Of a stretch of DNA of 33,854 bases, positions 1 to 6,424 are shown piece by piece. The position numbers and the translations under genes are program-made. The DNA is taken from positions 1-33,854 of the forward strand of contig BMJD01000044.1 of assembly GCA_014642895.1 (NCBI GenBank), given 5' to 3'. How positions within the stretch are numbered: position 1 is the first letter of the stretch; the number at the start of each line of letters is the position of its first letter. The stretch comes from Lentibacillus populi (GTDB lineage: Bacteria > Bacillota > Bacilli > Bacillales > Amphibacillaceae). The notes beneath the pieces are model-generated. The model was not told where the DNA came from and made no database searches. It saw only the letters and a program-made list of their open reading frames with translations.

Positions 1-155
1 CTTGCGGTATGAAGTTTTTACTGGATGGCCTTGTTAAGGCGGGTAAATTAAAAAACGATGGTTGGGGAGAGATTCAGAGCATACATCATCATTTTTTAAT
101 AGACAAGCAGAGTCCGAGGGTTGAGGTAATACTGTACGAAAATATACGAAGTTAG
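1..155 (+). CDS. RusA-like Holliday junction resolvase, C-terminal part only
   Basis: The frame starting at base 3 is open to a TAG at 153-155 and gives about 50 residues beginning CGMKFLLDGLVKAGKLKNDG. The pattern (lysine, DGL, two lysines, ND-x-W, a histidine run, then D-K-x-x-P-R-V-E-V) is the usual C-terminal end of phage RusA-family endonucleases, where the D-x-x-N-x-x-K-x-x-x-D-x-L core sits just upstream and the ND-W/I region follows. RusA enzymes cut four-way DNA junctions during phage recombination and before packaging. The N-terminal half with the first catalytic aspartates lies outside the window, so activity cannot be judged. It is the last gene of the replication/recombination block; the small late-control genes follow. 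The family call rests on a short tail, hence moderate confidence. Confidence 0.6.
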   Translation, partial: CGMKFLLDGLVKAGKLKNDGWGEIQSIHHHFLIDKQSPRVEVILYENIRS

Positions 156-164
156 CTAAATACA

Positions 165-237
165 AACCCACAGCAGGGCGCTAACTACATACGGATAGTT
201 TTATAGTCAGCGAGATTAGAGGCGCTCTGTGGGGGTT
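165..237 (+). other. Branched RNA hairpin in the gap after the RusA-like gene
   Basis: CCCACAG (167-173) pairs with CTGTGGG (227-233), GCGC (178-181) with GCGC (222-225), and AACTA (183-187) with TAGTT (196-200), so the whole gap folds into a nested, branched stem. There is no T-tract after it, so it does not look like an ordinary terminator. It ends just before the ribosome site of the next gene (GGAGGG, 242-247), so it could be a leader element or RNA-processing site. Function unknown. Confidence 0.4.
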
Positions 238-253
238 ATATGGAGGGTATCAC

Positions 254-421
254 ATGAAAACAATCCAAACATTTCTGTCTGCTGTTGCAGTGTTTATCGT
301 ATTAGCGGTGATTACAATAGCTTTATCAGAACTGGCTAAGGTTGAGATAGTATTTACGGGGATGATTGTCACAATGGCGGTTACGAGTTTTTATATGGCT
401 TATGAGGTGGTGAATAAATAA
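254..421 (+). CDS. Small two-helix membrane protein (55 aa)
   Basis: The ATG at 254 follows GGAGGG with a 6-nt gap. The product (starts MKTIQTFLSAVAVFIVLAVI) is almost wholly hydrophobic: one helix at about residues 5-25, a short acidic-basic turn (ELAKVE), and a second at about 30-50 ending YMAYEVVNK. Its stop codon overlaps the next start (TAATG), so the two genes are translationally coupled. I recognise no family. Phage genes of this size and place are usually uncharacterised; no function is proposed. Confidence 0.6.
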   Translation: MKTIQTFLSAVAVFIVLAVITIALSELAKVEIVFTGMIVTMAVTSFYMAYEVVNK

Positions 422-658
422 TGGAATATTCAATAACGATAATTATATCAGTTGGCTTAGTTTATGCACTAGGGATAATAGGTATGGTCGGATTAATATG
501 CCAAGTGTGGATATGGATGATTGATAAGGTAACGTCTTTAATAGGTGTGAAAAGTGCGATAATCAAATTTATCCTTAGCAATAGAAACACAAAAGAAGCC
601 AAAGCCAATCGCAGGGCATAAGGGGTAACATATGGCGTATGAAGTGATTAATAAATAG
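395..658 (+). repeat. 27-bp degenerate direct repeat (395-421 and 632-658)
   Basis: Bases 395-421 encode MAYEVVNK and a stop at the end of the 55-aa gene; bases 632-658 encode MAYEVINK and a stop, standing alone behind its own AGGGG. The two copies differ at only a few, mostly third-position, bases. The second is too short to be a normal gene and looks like the remnant of a duplicated 3' end left in the gap before the RinA-like gene. Confidence 0.6.
421..621 (+). CDS. Small membrane protein (66 aa)
   Basis: It starts on the A of the previous stop codon (TAATG), which implies coupled translation. Residues 4-32 form a long hydrophobic helix (ITIIISVGLVYALGIIGMVG and onward), followed by an amphipathic stretch and a basic C-terminus (NRNTKEAKANRRA) that would face the cytoplasm. 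No recognised domain. Together with the preceding gene it looks like a small two-protein membrane pair of the late-early region of the phage. No ribosome site precedes it, so expression depends on the upstream gene. Confidence 0.6.
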   Translation: MEYSITIIISVGLVYALGIIGMVGLICQVWIWMIDKVTSLIGVKSAIIKFILSNRNTKEAKANRRA

Positions 659-677
659 CATCGGGGGAGGTTAATAC

Positions 678-1112
678 ATGCAAGCAATTAAACCGACAAA
701 GTTAGCATTTAAAAAAGTAGAAGCAGAATGGTATGACTATCACCATACATTGAAAGAAATTGCTAAATTGAGAGAAGAAATCATGAATCCTTTTGATGAG
801 GATCCGGACGACCCGACAATTGTAAAAGGTGCTAACTCGGTACGAATGCCAGGAGATCCAACAAGAAGGATGGCGACTAGGCTGACAACAAGCAAGCAAT
901 TAACTTATTTAAACGAGATTGTAGATGCTATTGAGAATGTTTATAATGCCTTGCCTGATGATTATAAGAAATTGGTAAGGGTTAGGTATTGGGGCAACAA
1001 AAACCTTAACTGGAACGCAATTGCTAATGAATTACATGTTAATAGAACAACGGCTTTAAGATGGAGAGATGAAATAATACAAGCAACTATTGAATTGTTG
1101 GGGTGGAGATGA
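678..1112 (+). CDS. RinA-family phage late transcription activator
   Basis: The 144-aa product has the layout of staphylococcal phage RinA: a short basic start, a segment with 'LKEIAKLREEIMNPF' (RinA proteins carry a similar 'LRSEIMTP' block near residue 30), a middle region of aligned helices, and a C-terminal helix-turn-helix at about residues 108-140 (NWNAIANELHVNRTTALRWR). RinA-type proteins switch on the packaging and structural operon, which begins downstream here, so context agrees. The ribosome site is GGGGGAGG at 663-670. Its stop overlaps the start of the XRE gene (ATGA at 1109-1112). The related ArpU/sigma-like phage regulators are the main alternative. Confidence 0.75.
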   Translation: MQAIKPTKLAFKKVEAEWYDYHHTLKEIAKLREEIMNPFDEDPDDPTIVKGANSVRMPGDPTRRMATRLTTSKQLTYLNEIVDAIENVYNALPDDYKKLVRVRYWGNKNLNWNAIANELHVNRTTALRWRDEIIQATIELLGWR

Positions 1113-1339
1113 TGGAGGAATTAAGTGCTGCGATTAAACGGTTAAGAGAAGAAACAGGGATACGAAAAAGCGAATTAGCTAGAAGGTCGGGGTTAACAAG
1201 AGCATATATAACGGATATAGAATTAGGGAAAAAGAAAAAACTGTCATTAGAAAGCGCAGGAAAAATTTCTGAAGGATTAGGATTAACTAAAATAGAGTTT
1301 CTTCAGGAAATAGGCTATCTGGATAAAGCGCAACTATAA
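1109..1339 (+). CDS. Small XRE-family helix-turn-helix protein
   Basis: A single HTH_3 domain fills the protein (IKRLREETGIRKSELARRSG followed by LTRAYITDIELGKKKKLSLE). It ends with a short tail after 'KIEFLQEIGYL'. No dimerisation or peptidase domain is present, so it is a stand-alone DNA-binding module, probably a modulator of late or lysogenic transcription. I chose ATG 1109 because it makes a 4-base ATGA overlap with the RinA-like stop; ATG 1112 or GTG 1103 are alternatives. It is followed by a long non-coding, RNA-rich stretch, so it may be the last gene of its transcript. Confidence 0.75.
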   Translation: MMEELSAAIKRLREETGIRKSELARRSGLTRAYITDIELGKKKKLSLESAGKISEGLGLTKIEFLQEIGYLDKAQL

Positions 1340-1735
1340 TGCGACTTTTAAGCTAGCAAAATGATTTATTATGGTAGTATAGGAAAAAATATCATAGAAC
1401 AATTAGCAAAAAACAAATATCATAGCGCCATCCTAAGCATGATGTAAAAAGGCTTGTTTATTATGCATTCCTGTAAGACTTATAGATAGGCCATACAGTA
1501 TATCATTGGTAAGTGGCGTGTGTTGTCATCCTACTATAAGCAGGGTGTTATAGGGAAACTTGCATATTTGATTTTGGAAATGAGCCTTCTTTGTCACATT
1601 GAGTGATAAACTCCTAAAAAGTGGCAGGGATGAGCAATTGGGGCAAGATAATAACGGAGTGGTTACCGTTATTTGCTCATCTACCATGTTGTAGATAGAG
1701 CCAGCCGGGCATCGTAAAACGATAACTGGCTTTTT
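1340..1735 (+). ncRNA. Structured non-coding region ending in an intrinsic terminator
   Basis: No credible ORF lies in these 396 bases. The 3' third is strongly folded. GATGAGCAA (1629-1637) pairs with TTGCTCATC (1673-1681), enclosing AATAACG paired with CGTTATT. ATCTAC (1679-1684) pairs with GTAGAT (1691-1696), partly in competition with the first stem. AGCCAG (1699-1704) pairs with CTGGCT (1726-1731) around ATCGT/ACGAT, followed by TTTTT, forming a terminator. Upstream, CTATAA/TTATAG and TCAC/GTGA hairpins are possible. This looks like a transcribed phage RNA. Large phage RNAs such as GOLLD occur near tRNAs, but I cannot show homology. Confidence 0.5.
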
Positions 1736-1757
1736 GGAATCGAGGGTTTCACGGTCG

Positions 1758-1880
1758 GACGTAGTGGCGGAATAGGTAGACGCTAAATAAACGCGGCCCT
1801 AGTTCCAGACGGCGTAGTTGTATGTTGGAACATAGTAATGGTGCATATAACATGTAAGGTGCAAATCCTTACCTACGTCA
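1758..1880 (+). ncRNA. tRNA-like RNA (Leu-type D-arm), no clear anticodon arm
   Basis: A perfect 7-bp acceptor stem is formed by GACGTAG (1758-1764) and CTACGTC (1873-1879), with A1880 as discriminator. Base 1765 is T (U8), and GCG...CGC (1767-1769/1781-1783) encloses a loop with the invariant A14, G18 and G19, nearly identical to a leucine tRNA D-arm. The T-arm is GTAAGG/CCTTAC with loop TGCAAAT, so it has 6 pairs and G in place of the usual T at position 55. Between the arms lie about 70 nt instead of about 35, with no proper 5-bp/7-nt anticodon arm; CTAGTTCC/GGAACATAG and TGCAT/ATGTA hairpins form there instead. CCA is not encoded. It is best described as a tRNA mimic or a degenerate tRNA. 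Confidence 0.6.
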
Positions 1881-1884
1881 TAGC

Positions 1885-1916
1885 AAGGCATCTAGCATAA
1901 GCTGGGTGTCTTTTTA
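1885..1916 (+). terminator. Intrinsic terminator after the tRNA-like RNA
   Basis: AAGGCATC (1885-1892) pairs with GGTGTCTT (1905-1912) with two G-U pairs, with a small inner AGC/GCT stem, followed by a T-run. The 3' arm GGTGTCTTTTT recurs in several other terminators of this prophage. Confidence 0.75.
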
Positions 1917-1966
1917 TTTGGGCAGGAGTTTTTGGGTAGATTTTCGCACAGGTGGGGGGACGGAAT

Positions 1967-2128
1967 ATGAAAAATGTGTTTTACAAACTTCATATAGTTC
2001 AATTCAAAAATTTTTTAAAACTCTTGTTCGGGAAAAGGCGAATAGTTGGCAGATATTATAATTTATACAAGAATGGGTATTTGGACGGATGGCACTTAAG
2101 GCTATTGATTAAATTTAAATATTTATAA
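1967..2128 (+). CDS. Small basic hypothetical protein (53 aa)
   Basis: The ATG at 1967 follows a GGTGGGGGGACGGA ribosome site. The product starts MKNVFYKLHIVQFKNFLKLL and contains clusters of Lys/Arg and aromatic residues (KRRIVGRYYNLY, DGWHLRLL). It is strongly basic with no membrane helix of clear length. I recognise no family. The good ribosome site and the position directly after a terminator suggest it opens a new transcript, but the length makes a chance ORF possible. Confidence 0.4.
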   Translation: MKNVFYKLHIVQFKNFLKLLFGKRRIVGRYYNLYKNGYLDGWHLRLLIKFKYL

Positions 2129-2214
2129 ACAATATAACGAACAATCCAAAATGCATATTGCATAAACTTTCCAGATCGATCATAATTAAGTTAAAAACTT
2201 AGGGGTTGATCGGG

Positions 2215-2631
2215 TTGAGGAAGGTGGCATTTTCTTCAGTTATTTTATGTTTAGTGGTTGTGTTGGCTATTCTTTTATTTGGAACAAAAAAGCCAATGCA
2301 GCGCGAAGGTATCGATAAGCAATTGGCCGAGGACTCTTTGGAGGTAGCGCGGATCATCTATAAATGGAACAATGAGTTGAACATACCTTACGATGAACTG
2401 AATAGCACTACCAAGGATATCATAGACGATTACGATTACAAGAATTATTACGGTGACAACGAAGAACCGAGCGATGAAGAAAGAGAGATAGTTGAAACTA
2501 CTTACATGATGATAGTTTCCTATGACTTGAACGGAAGAGAAATAAGCGGAGAGACACGGTACAACGATAACGATATAGCAGAATCCAAGGAAAGAATAGA
2601 AGAACTAACAAAGGATGTTGTCAATGAGTAG
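2215..2631 (+). CDS. Membrane-anchored acidic hypothetical protein
   Basis: I place the start at TTG 2215, because AGGGG (2201-2205) lies 9 bases upstream; the TTG at 2206 is too close to it. The product opens with one hydrophobic helix (about residues 4-22, VAFSSVILCLVVVLAILLFG), without a clear lipobox, then a very acidic soluble part (DDYDYKNYYGDNEEPSDEE and on) that would lie outside the membrane. No family recognised. It overlaps the next gene by 8 bases and so belongs to the same operon. Confidence 0.6.
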   Translation: MRKVAFSSVILCLVVVLAILLFGTKKPMQREGIDKQLAEDSLEVARIIYKWNNELNIPYDELNSTTKDIIDDYDYKNYYGDNEEPSDEEREIVETTYMMIVSYDLNGREISGETRYNDNDIAESKERIEELTKDVVNE

Positions 2632-2998
2632 ATATACTAAATGCGAATCATGCGACACTCTAATACAGCCTAACCAGATTAACATATATGATAAGACAGT
2701 CAAGCCAGGCATACAGGCTAGGTTATGGGAATGCCCGAGTTGTAATCATAAACAACTGATCATGGTATCAGATAAGACAGCCAGACGTATGATGCAGGAT
2801 AACAGAAAGGATAGAGAGAAGATCAGCGGCATTAATAAGCAATCTGCGCTGCTTAGAAAGAATAACAAGTTAACACAAACCAAAGCGCAAACATTTTTAA
2901 TGCAAGTCGAGAAGATACAGCGACAGATTGATAAACGAACCGAACAATTAGATACACGGGTAAGGAGTCTTACCAATGAATATCAAGAAGCGCTGTAG
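2624..2998 (+). CDS. Zinc-ribbon plus coiled-coil phage protein
   Basis: From ATG 2624 (AAAGGA about 9 bases upstream) the protein begins MSRYTKCESCDTLI, and a second pair CPSC lies about 30 residues later, so four cysteines form a zinc ribbon. The rest is a long charged helix (about residues 55-124) rich in Lys, Arg, Gln and Glu, likely a coiled coil. Proteins of this shape stand just before the HNH gene in many Firmicutes phages; some databases label them 'transglycosylase', for which I see no support. DNA binding or a packaging accessory role is a guess from position. It overlaps the HNH gene. Confidence 0.6.
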   Translation: MSRYTKCESCDTLIQPNQINIYDKTVKPGIQARLWECPSCNHKQLIMVSDKTARRMMQDNRKDREKISGINKQSALLRKNNKLTQTKAQTFLMQVEKIQRQIDKRTEQLDTRVRSLTNEYQEAL

Positions 2999-3341
2999 CA
3001 AAGTCGGATGCAATGAACTGATACCGACAAGCAAAACATATTGTAAGAAACATACCAATCATAATTACAAACGATACGAGAAGATACGAACATCAACCGA
3101 AGAGGGAAGAACATATAAACGGTTCTATGATACGAAAGAGTGGAAGTCATTACGCTATCAAGGTTTCTTGCGTGATGGCTTTTGTTGTGTTAAGTGTGGA
3201 CGTGAAGCAGAGATTGCAGATCACATCATACCAACTAAGGTTAGATGGGATTTGCGGCTGGATATAAACAATGTCCAAAGTCTATGCTTTGAATGTCACA
3301 ACAAAAAGACGAACGAGGATAAGAACAGATATTCTATTTGA
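2976..3341 (+). CDS. HNH endonuclease next to the terminase genes
   Basis: The 121-aa protein carries a complete HNH (His-Me finger) site: A-DHI-I-P at residues 81-85 (His83 as general base), NNVQSLC at 98-104 (Asn99) and C-x-x-C-H-N-K at 104-110 (His108). CxxC pairs at 71/74 and 104/107 should bind zinc. The N-terminal 'CSKVGC...CKKH' adds another Cys/His cluster. HNH proteins beside terS are known to work with the terminase in cos-type packaging in HK97-like phages. It overlaps the preceding zinc-ribbon gene by 23 bases. Confidence 0.88.
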   Translation: MNIKKRCSKVGCNELIPTSKTYCKKHTNHNYKRYEKIRTSTEEGRTYKRFYDTKEWKSLRYQGFLRDGFCCVKCGREAEIADHIIPTKVRWDLRLDINNVQSLCFECHNKKTNEDKNRYSI

Positions 3342-3474
3342 CCCCCCGTTCAAAATTACCCTTAGATATTCTGATAATTATAGGACGGTGCGGAGTTTTC
3401 TCTTTGAAAAATGCGATTTTGAAAGTCAAAAATGGTCAAAATGGGAATAAATGGTGAAATGAGGTGGTGAAAGT
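3342..3474 (+). other. Gap between HNH and terS; candidate packaging (cos or TerS-binding) site
   Basis: This 133-bp gap begins with CCCCCCG directly after the HNH stop. It then has an A-rich stretch with AAATGG at 3430, 3439 and 3449 and AAATGA at 3457, spaced 8-10 bases, close to one helical turn. In phages with an HNH-TerS-TerL order the cos site normally lies here. The spaced repeats could be small-terminase sites; they also lead into the terS ribosome site. No direct proof. Confidence 0.35.
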
Positions 3475-3972
3475 ATGAGAGGAAAGCCTACACGCGGGTT
3501 TTATTCGGAAGATGAACTAAAAAAGCATAAAAAAGGTAAAGGATATGTGGCTAAAAAGTTAGCCGAACAGGAAACATTAAAAGAACATGAACAATTACAG
3601 GCCGACCGCATACCTAGCCACCTTTGTTATTACGGTAAAAAAGAATGGAAACGAATTATACCATTGTTGAAGCAATTACCTATCGCGGAATTGGATAGAG
3701 AGTTGATTGAAACTTATTGTATGCTGCATGGTTCCAGAAGAAGGTTAGAAAAAGATATTCAGAAACATGGGGAAACTTATAAAAACTACGATGAAGATGG
3801 TAATTTAACTGGAATTAAGAAAAACCCATCTTATGATTTATTATTATCGACTGTAAAAGAATTGCGGATGATTGCTAACCAATTAGGCATGACGATGAAT
3901 AGTAGGTTACAATTAGCGGTACCAGACGATGATAAAGAAGAAGATGAGATATTGAAGTTGCTTAAAGGGTAA
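3475..3972 (+). CDS. terS: Terminase small subunit, P27 family
   Basis: The 165-aa product fits phage terminase small subunits of the P27 type: a basic N-terminus (MRGKPTRGFYSEDELKKHKK), a central helical block with 'WKRIIPLLKQLPIAELDRELIETYC', the 'KNPSYDLLLSTVKELRMIANQLGMT' segment typical of the family, and an acidic tail. The small subunit binds the packaging site and recruits TerL. The ribosome site is GAGGTGGTG. Unusually, terL does not follow directly: about 700 bases with small genes and terminators intervene. The stop codon overlaps a terminator stem. Confidence 0.85.
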   Translation: MRGKPTRGFYSEDELKKHKKGKGYVAKKLAEQETLKEHEQLQADRIPSHLCYYGKKEWKRIIPLLKQLPIAELDRELIETYCMLHGSRRRLEKDIQKHGETYKNYDEDGNLTGIKKNPSYDLLLSTVKELRMIANQLGMTMNSRLQLAVPDDDKEEDEILKLLKG

Positions 3973-4001
3973 GGCACTCGCCAATGTGGGTGTCTATTTT
4001 T
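3972..4001 (+). terminator. Weak intrinsic terminator after terS
   Basis: AGGCACT pairs with GGTGTCT (about 3989-3995), including G-U pairs, followed by ATTTTTAT. It begins at the terS stop codon and shares the GGTGTCT arm with other terminators in this prophage. Probably an attenuator rather than a full stop. Confidence 0.6.
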
Positions 4002-4017
4002 ATGGGGAGGTGCACCA

Positions 4018-4191
4018 GTGCAATTAAAACATTTTAATTATATAACTGTCCTGTTAATCATCTTACAGGTAACAGAAGTTATCGATATTAGTTGGTGGTT
4101 TGTATTTACACCTACACTAATATTTTTTGTGTTGAGTTACATTGTACTCTATATTTATTTTTATGCAGATAAGAAGTTAGAAGGAAAATGA
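4018..4191 (+). CDS. Small membrane protein (57 aa) between terS and terL
   Basis: GTG 4018 follows GGGGAGG at 4004-4010. The product starts MQLKHFNYITVLLIILQVTE and has two hydrophobic helices (about residues 7-22 and 28-50), ending with the charged tail DKKLEGK. No family recognised. It sits between two terminators of the same type, like a small cassette dropped into the terminase operon. Confidence 0.55.
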   Translation: MQLKHFNYITVLLIILQVTEVIDISWWFVFTPTLIFFVLSYIVLYIYFYADKKLEGK

Positions 4192-4215
4192 ATTAAAAAA
4201 ACAAATTATTTTGCT

Positions 4216-4245
4216 AAGGCGTCCACGTTGCGGGTGTCTTTTTAT
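4216..4245 (+). terminator. Intrinsic terminator between terS and terL
   Basis: AAGGCGTCC (4216-4224) pairs with GGGTGTCTT (4232-4240) over 9 pairs, three of them G-U, around an ACGTTGC loop and followed by a T-rich tail. Same arm sequence as the terminators near 1905, 3989 and 23,828. Confidence 0.7.
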
Positions 4246-4260
4246 TATGGGGAAAAGGTC

Positions 4261-4488
4261 GTGAAAAAAACAATGAAAATAATCGTAAATAGCTTAAATA
4301 GAGAAATAACAAAAATGTACGGTGATAATAAAACAATGGAAATACTACCGACAAACAACATAAGCGTAAATTTCACGATTGCTGTAAATGGATAATTTAT
4401 AGACTCAAATATCGATATTGAAAACGGTGGAGATATTTCCTTCGATGAAGCGGAACGGATGATAAAGGAAAAACTAATCAGCGAATGA
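4261..4488 (+). pseudogene. Small phage gene interrupted by an in-frame stop
   Basis: From GTG 4261 (after GGGGAAAAGG) the frame reads MKKTMKIIVNSLNREITKMY and on to 'TIAVNG', then TAA at 4393-4395. The same frame continues without a break for 30 more codons (FIDSNIDIENGGDISFDEAE, then RMIKEKLISE) to TGA 4486-4488. The downstream part looks like real protein in both composition and continuity, so a single base change (for example GAA to TAA) most likely split a 75-codon gene. A sequencing error or a suppressed stop are alternatives. Function unknown. Confidence 0.5.
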
Positions 4489-4506
4489 TAGGGAGGATGA
4501 TGAAAG

Positions 4507-4683
4507 ATGTTATTGATCGCAAAAGTTAAAGGTACGCACAACGTTGAAACAATTAAAAGGATTAGAGAAAACCTAAAACAGCAAATAAACGAGGGTCTTG
4601 TCGTTATTGATGATATGGTAGAAATTTTAGAAACGGAATCCGATTACAGCTTTGCAGAAGAAAACCCTTGGAAGGATAAATAA
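4507..4683 (+). CDS. Small hypothetical protein (58 aa) before terL
   Basis: ATG 4507 has GGGAGG at 4491-4496. The product starts MLLIAKVKGTHNVETIKRIR and is an acidic, helical protein (VVIDDMVEILETESDYSFAE), with no membrane segment. The N-terminal 'LLIAKVKGTHNVETIKRIRE' resembles a short beta-alpha start, but I recognise no family. It ends 3 bases before the terL start, so it is probably cotranslated with the large terminase. Confidence 0.55.
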   Translation: MLLIAKVKGTHNVETIKRIRENLKQQINEGLVVIDDMVEILETESDYSFAEENPWKDK

Positions 4684-4686
4684 ACC

Positions 4687-6411
4687 ATGTTCAACGATCC
4701 AGGCACCCAATACGCAAGAAGGGTTGTCAATGGCGATATTATAGCCGGGAAAAAAGTCATTAAGGCCTGTAAACGGCATCTGAATGATTTGGAAAAAGAA
4801 AACTTTGATTATGTTTATCTCCCAGAACGCGCCGAAATTGCAGTAAAGTTTATGGAGATACTACCGGATATATCGACCGGAAAGCCTGTTAAACTGGCTC
4901 AATTTCAAAAATTTATTGTTTATTCATTGTTTGGGTGGTATAGAAAAGATAATAATGATCTAAGACGATTTAATAAAGCGTTAATTTCAATGGCCCGGAA
5001 AAATGGTAAGTCAGCTTTAATATCTGGTATTGCTATTTTCGAATTTCTAGCTGGTAAACACCCCATACAGAATAGGCAAATATACTGTACGGCGCAATCA
5101 AGGGAGCAAGCATCCATCGTGTTTAATATGGTGGTGCAGCGATTAGATGGATTATTAGCGCAATCCGAGCAAATACGTAATTCAGTTCGTAAGGTACGCA
5201 ACGAGATTAACCACAATCCTTCATACAGTGTATTAAAGCCGTTGTCAAAGGAAACAGGTGGTATTAACGGTTTTGCCCCCACGTTGTCTATATTGGACGA
5301 ATACGGGGCGAGTAAAGACAACAGTATGATGGAAGTATTGGAATCCGGTGTTATACTGCAGCCAAACGCTTTGACGTTGATCATATCAACAGCTTATTTT
5401 GACTTAAACAGTCCGATGTACACAGAAGAATACATCCATGGTGAAAAAATACTCAACGAAAAGATAGTCGATGATAACTATTTTGTCCTGGTATATGAAC
5501 AGGATGACGAAGATGAAATATACGATCAAGGCCTATGGATTAAAAGCAACCCTTTAATTGAAGTGGAGTCAATTAAAGAGACGCTAATTCGTAATTTAAA
5601 AAGAAAATTGAATGAAGCGGTAGAAAAAAATAGTTTATTAGGAACGATCGTCAAAAACTTCAACATGTGGAAGCAAGGTGCGGAAAATTCATTCCTACCG
5701 GATAAAGAATGGCGGGCATGCGAAACGGATCCGATCAACATTTATGGCCGAGATGCTTTTCTAGGTCTTGACTTATCCCGTATTGGCGACTTGACAGCAC
5801 TTTATTTTATTTATCCGCTAGAAAATCAAAAGTTTTATGTAGATGGTCATTCGTTTGTAGCAACTGTGGAAGGATTAGAAGCTAAGTCTAAGCGGGATAA
5901 AATTGATTATCAAATGTTAATCTCTAAAGGATATGCTACACAAACAAATTTACAAAGCGGCTTTATTAATGTGGATCAAGTTATCGAATATGCCGCACAT
6001 ATGATTATAAATTACAACTTAAATGTACAAGCATTTTGCTATGATAGCTGGCATATTGCAAACTTTTTAAGTGAGTGGGAAAAAAGATACTCCGACTTGG
6101 ATATCCCATTTATTGAAGTGCCGCAGAATTATAAATATCTGTCTGAACCGATTAAACAGTTTAGGCTTGGAGTTTATGAGCGTAAGATACTGCATAGCAA
6201 TAACCCGTTACTGAACATAGCGGTCAATAACGCTATTATGAAGTACGATAATAACGCAAATATCATGTTGGACAAGCAAAAGAATAGGGAAAAAATTGAC
6301 CCAATTGTTGCTACGATAACAGCATTCGCAGAAGCAAAAGACTATGAATATCAAGGGATGGACATTAAACAAATTGAAGCTTATATATTGAGTGATGATT
6401 TTGGTTTTTGA
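4687..6411 (+). CDS. terL: Terminase large subunit
   Basis: The 574-aa protein has the two-domain layout of large terminases. The ATPase part shows a Walker A-type motif ARKNGKSA at residues 103-110 and Walker B SILDE at 201-205, with a coupling segment 'LIISTAY' at about 231-237. The RNase H-like nuclease part has acidic residues at Asp362 (GLDLSRIGDLTALYF), Asp453 (FCYDSWHIANF) and one near the C-terminus (EKIDPIVATITAF). It cuts concatemeric DNA and pumps it into the prohead through the portal. It belongs to the YmfN/phage terminase-like group used by HK97-type phages. Start ATG 4687 follows AAGGA closely after the preceding small gene. Confidence 0.93.
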   Translation: MFNDPGTQYARRVVNGDIIAGKKVIKACKRHLNDLEKENFDYVYLPERAEIAVKFMEILPDISTGKPVKLAQFQKFIVYSLFGWYRKDNNDLRRFNKALISMARKNGKSALISGIAIFEFLAGKHPIQNRQIYCTAQSREQASIVFNMVVQRLDGLLAQSEQIRNSVRKVRNEINHNPSYSVLKPLSKETGGINGFAPTLSILDEYGASKDNSMMEVLESGVILQPNALTLIISTAYFDLNSPMYTEEYIHGEKILNEKIVDDNYFVLVYEQDDEDEIYDQGLWIKSNPLIEVESIKETLIRNLKRKLNEAVEKNSLLGTIVKNFNMWKQGAENSFLPDKEWRACETDPINIYGRDAFLGLDLSRIGDLTALYFIYPLENQKFYVDGHSFVATVEGLEAKSKRDKIDYQMLISKGYATQTNLQSGFINVDQVIEYAAHMIINYNLNVQAFCYDSWHIANFLSEWEKRYSDLDIPFIEVPQNYKYLSEPIKQFRLGVYERKILHSNNPLLNIAVNNAIMKYDNNANIMLDKQKNREKIDPIVATITAFAEAKDYEYQGMDIKQIEAYILSDDFGF

Positions 6412-6424
6412 GGGTGGTGAACAA

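Noticed and set aside
1758-1880. Ordinary tRNA-Leu or a tmRNA
   Set aside because: There is no 5-bp/7-nt anticodon arm and too many bases between the arms for a tRNA, while a tmRNA lacks a D-stem like this and is about three times longer.
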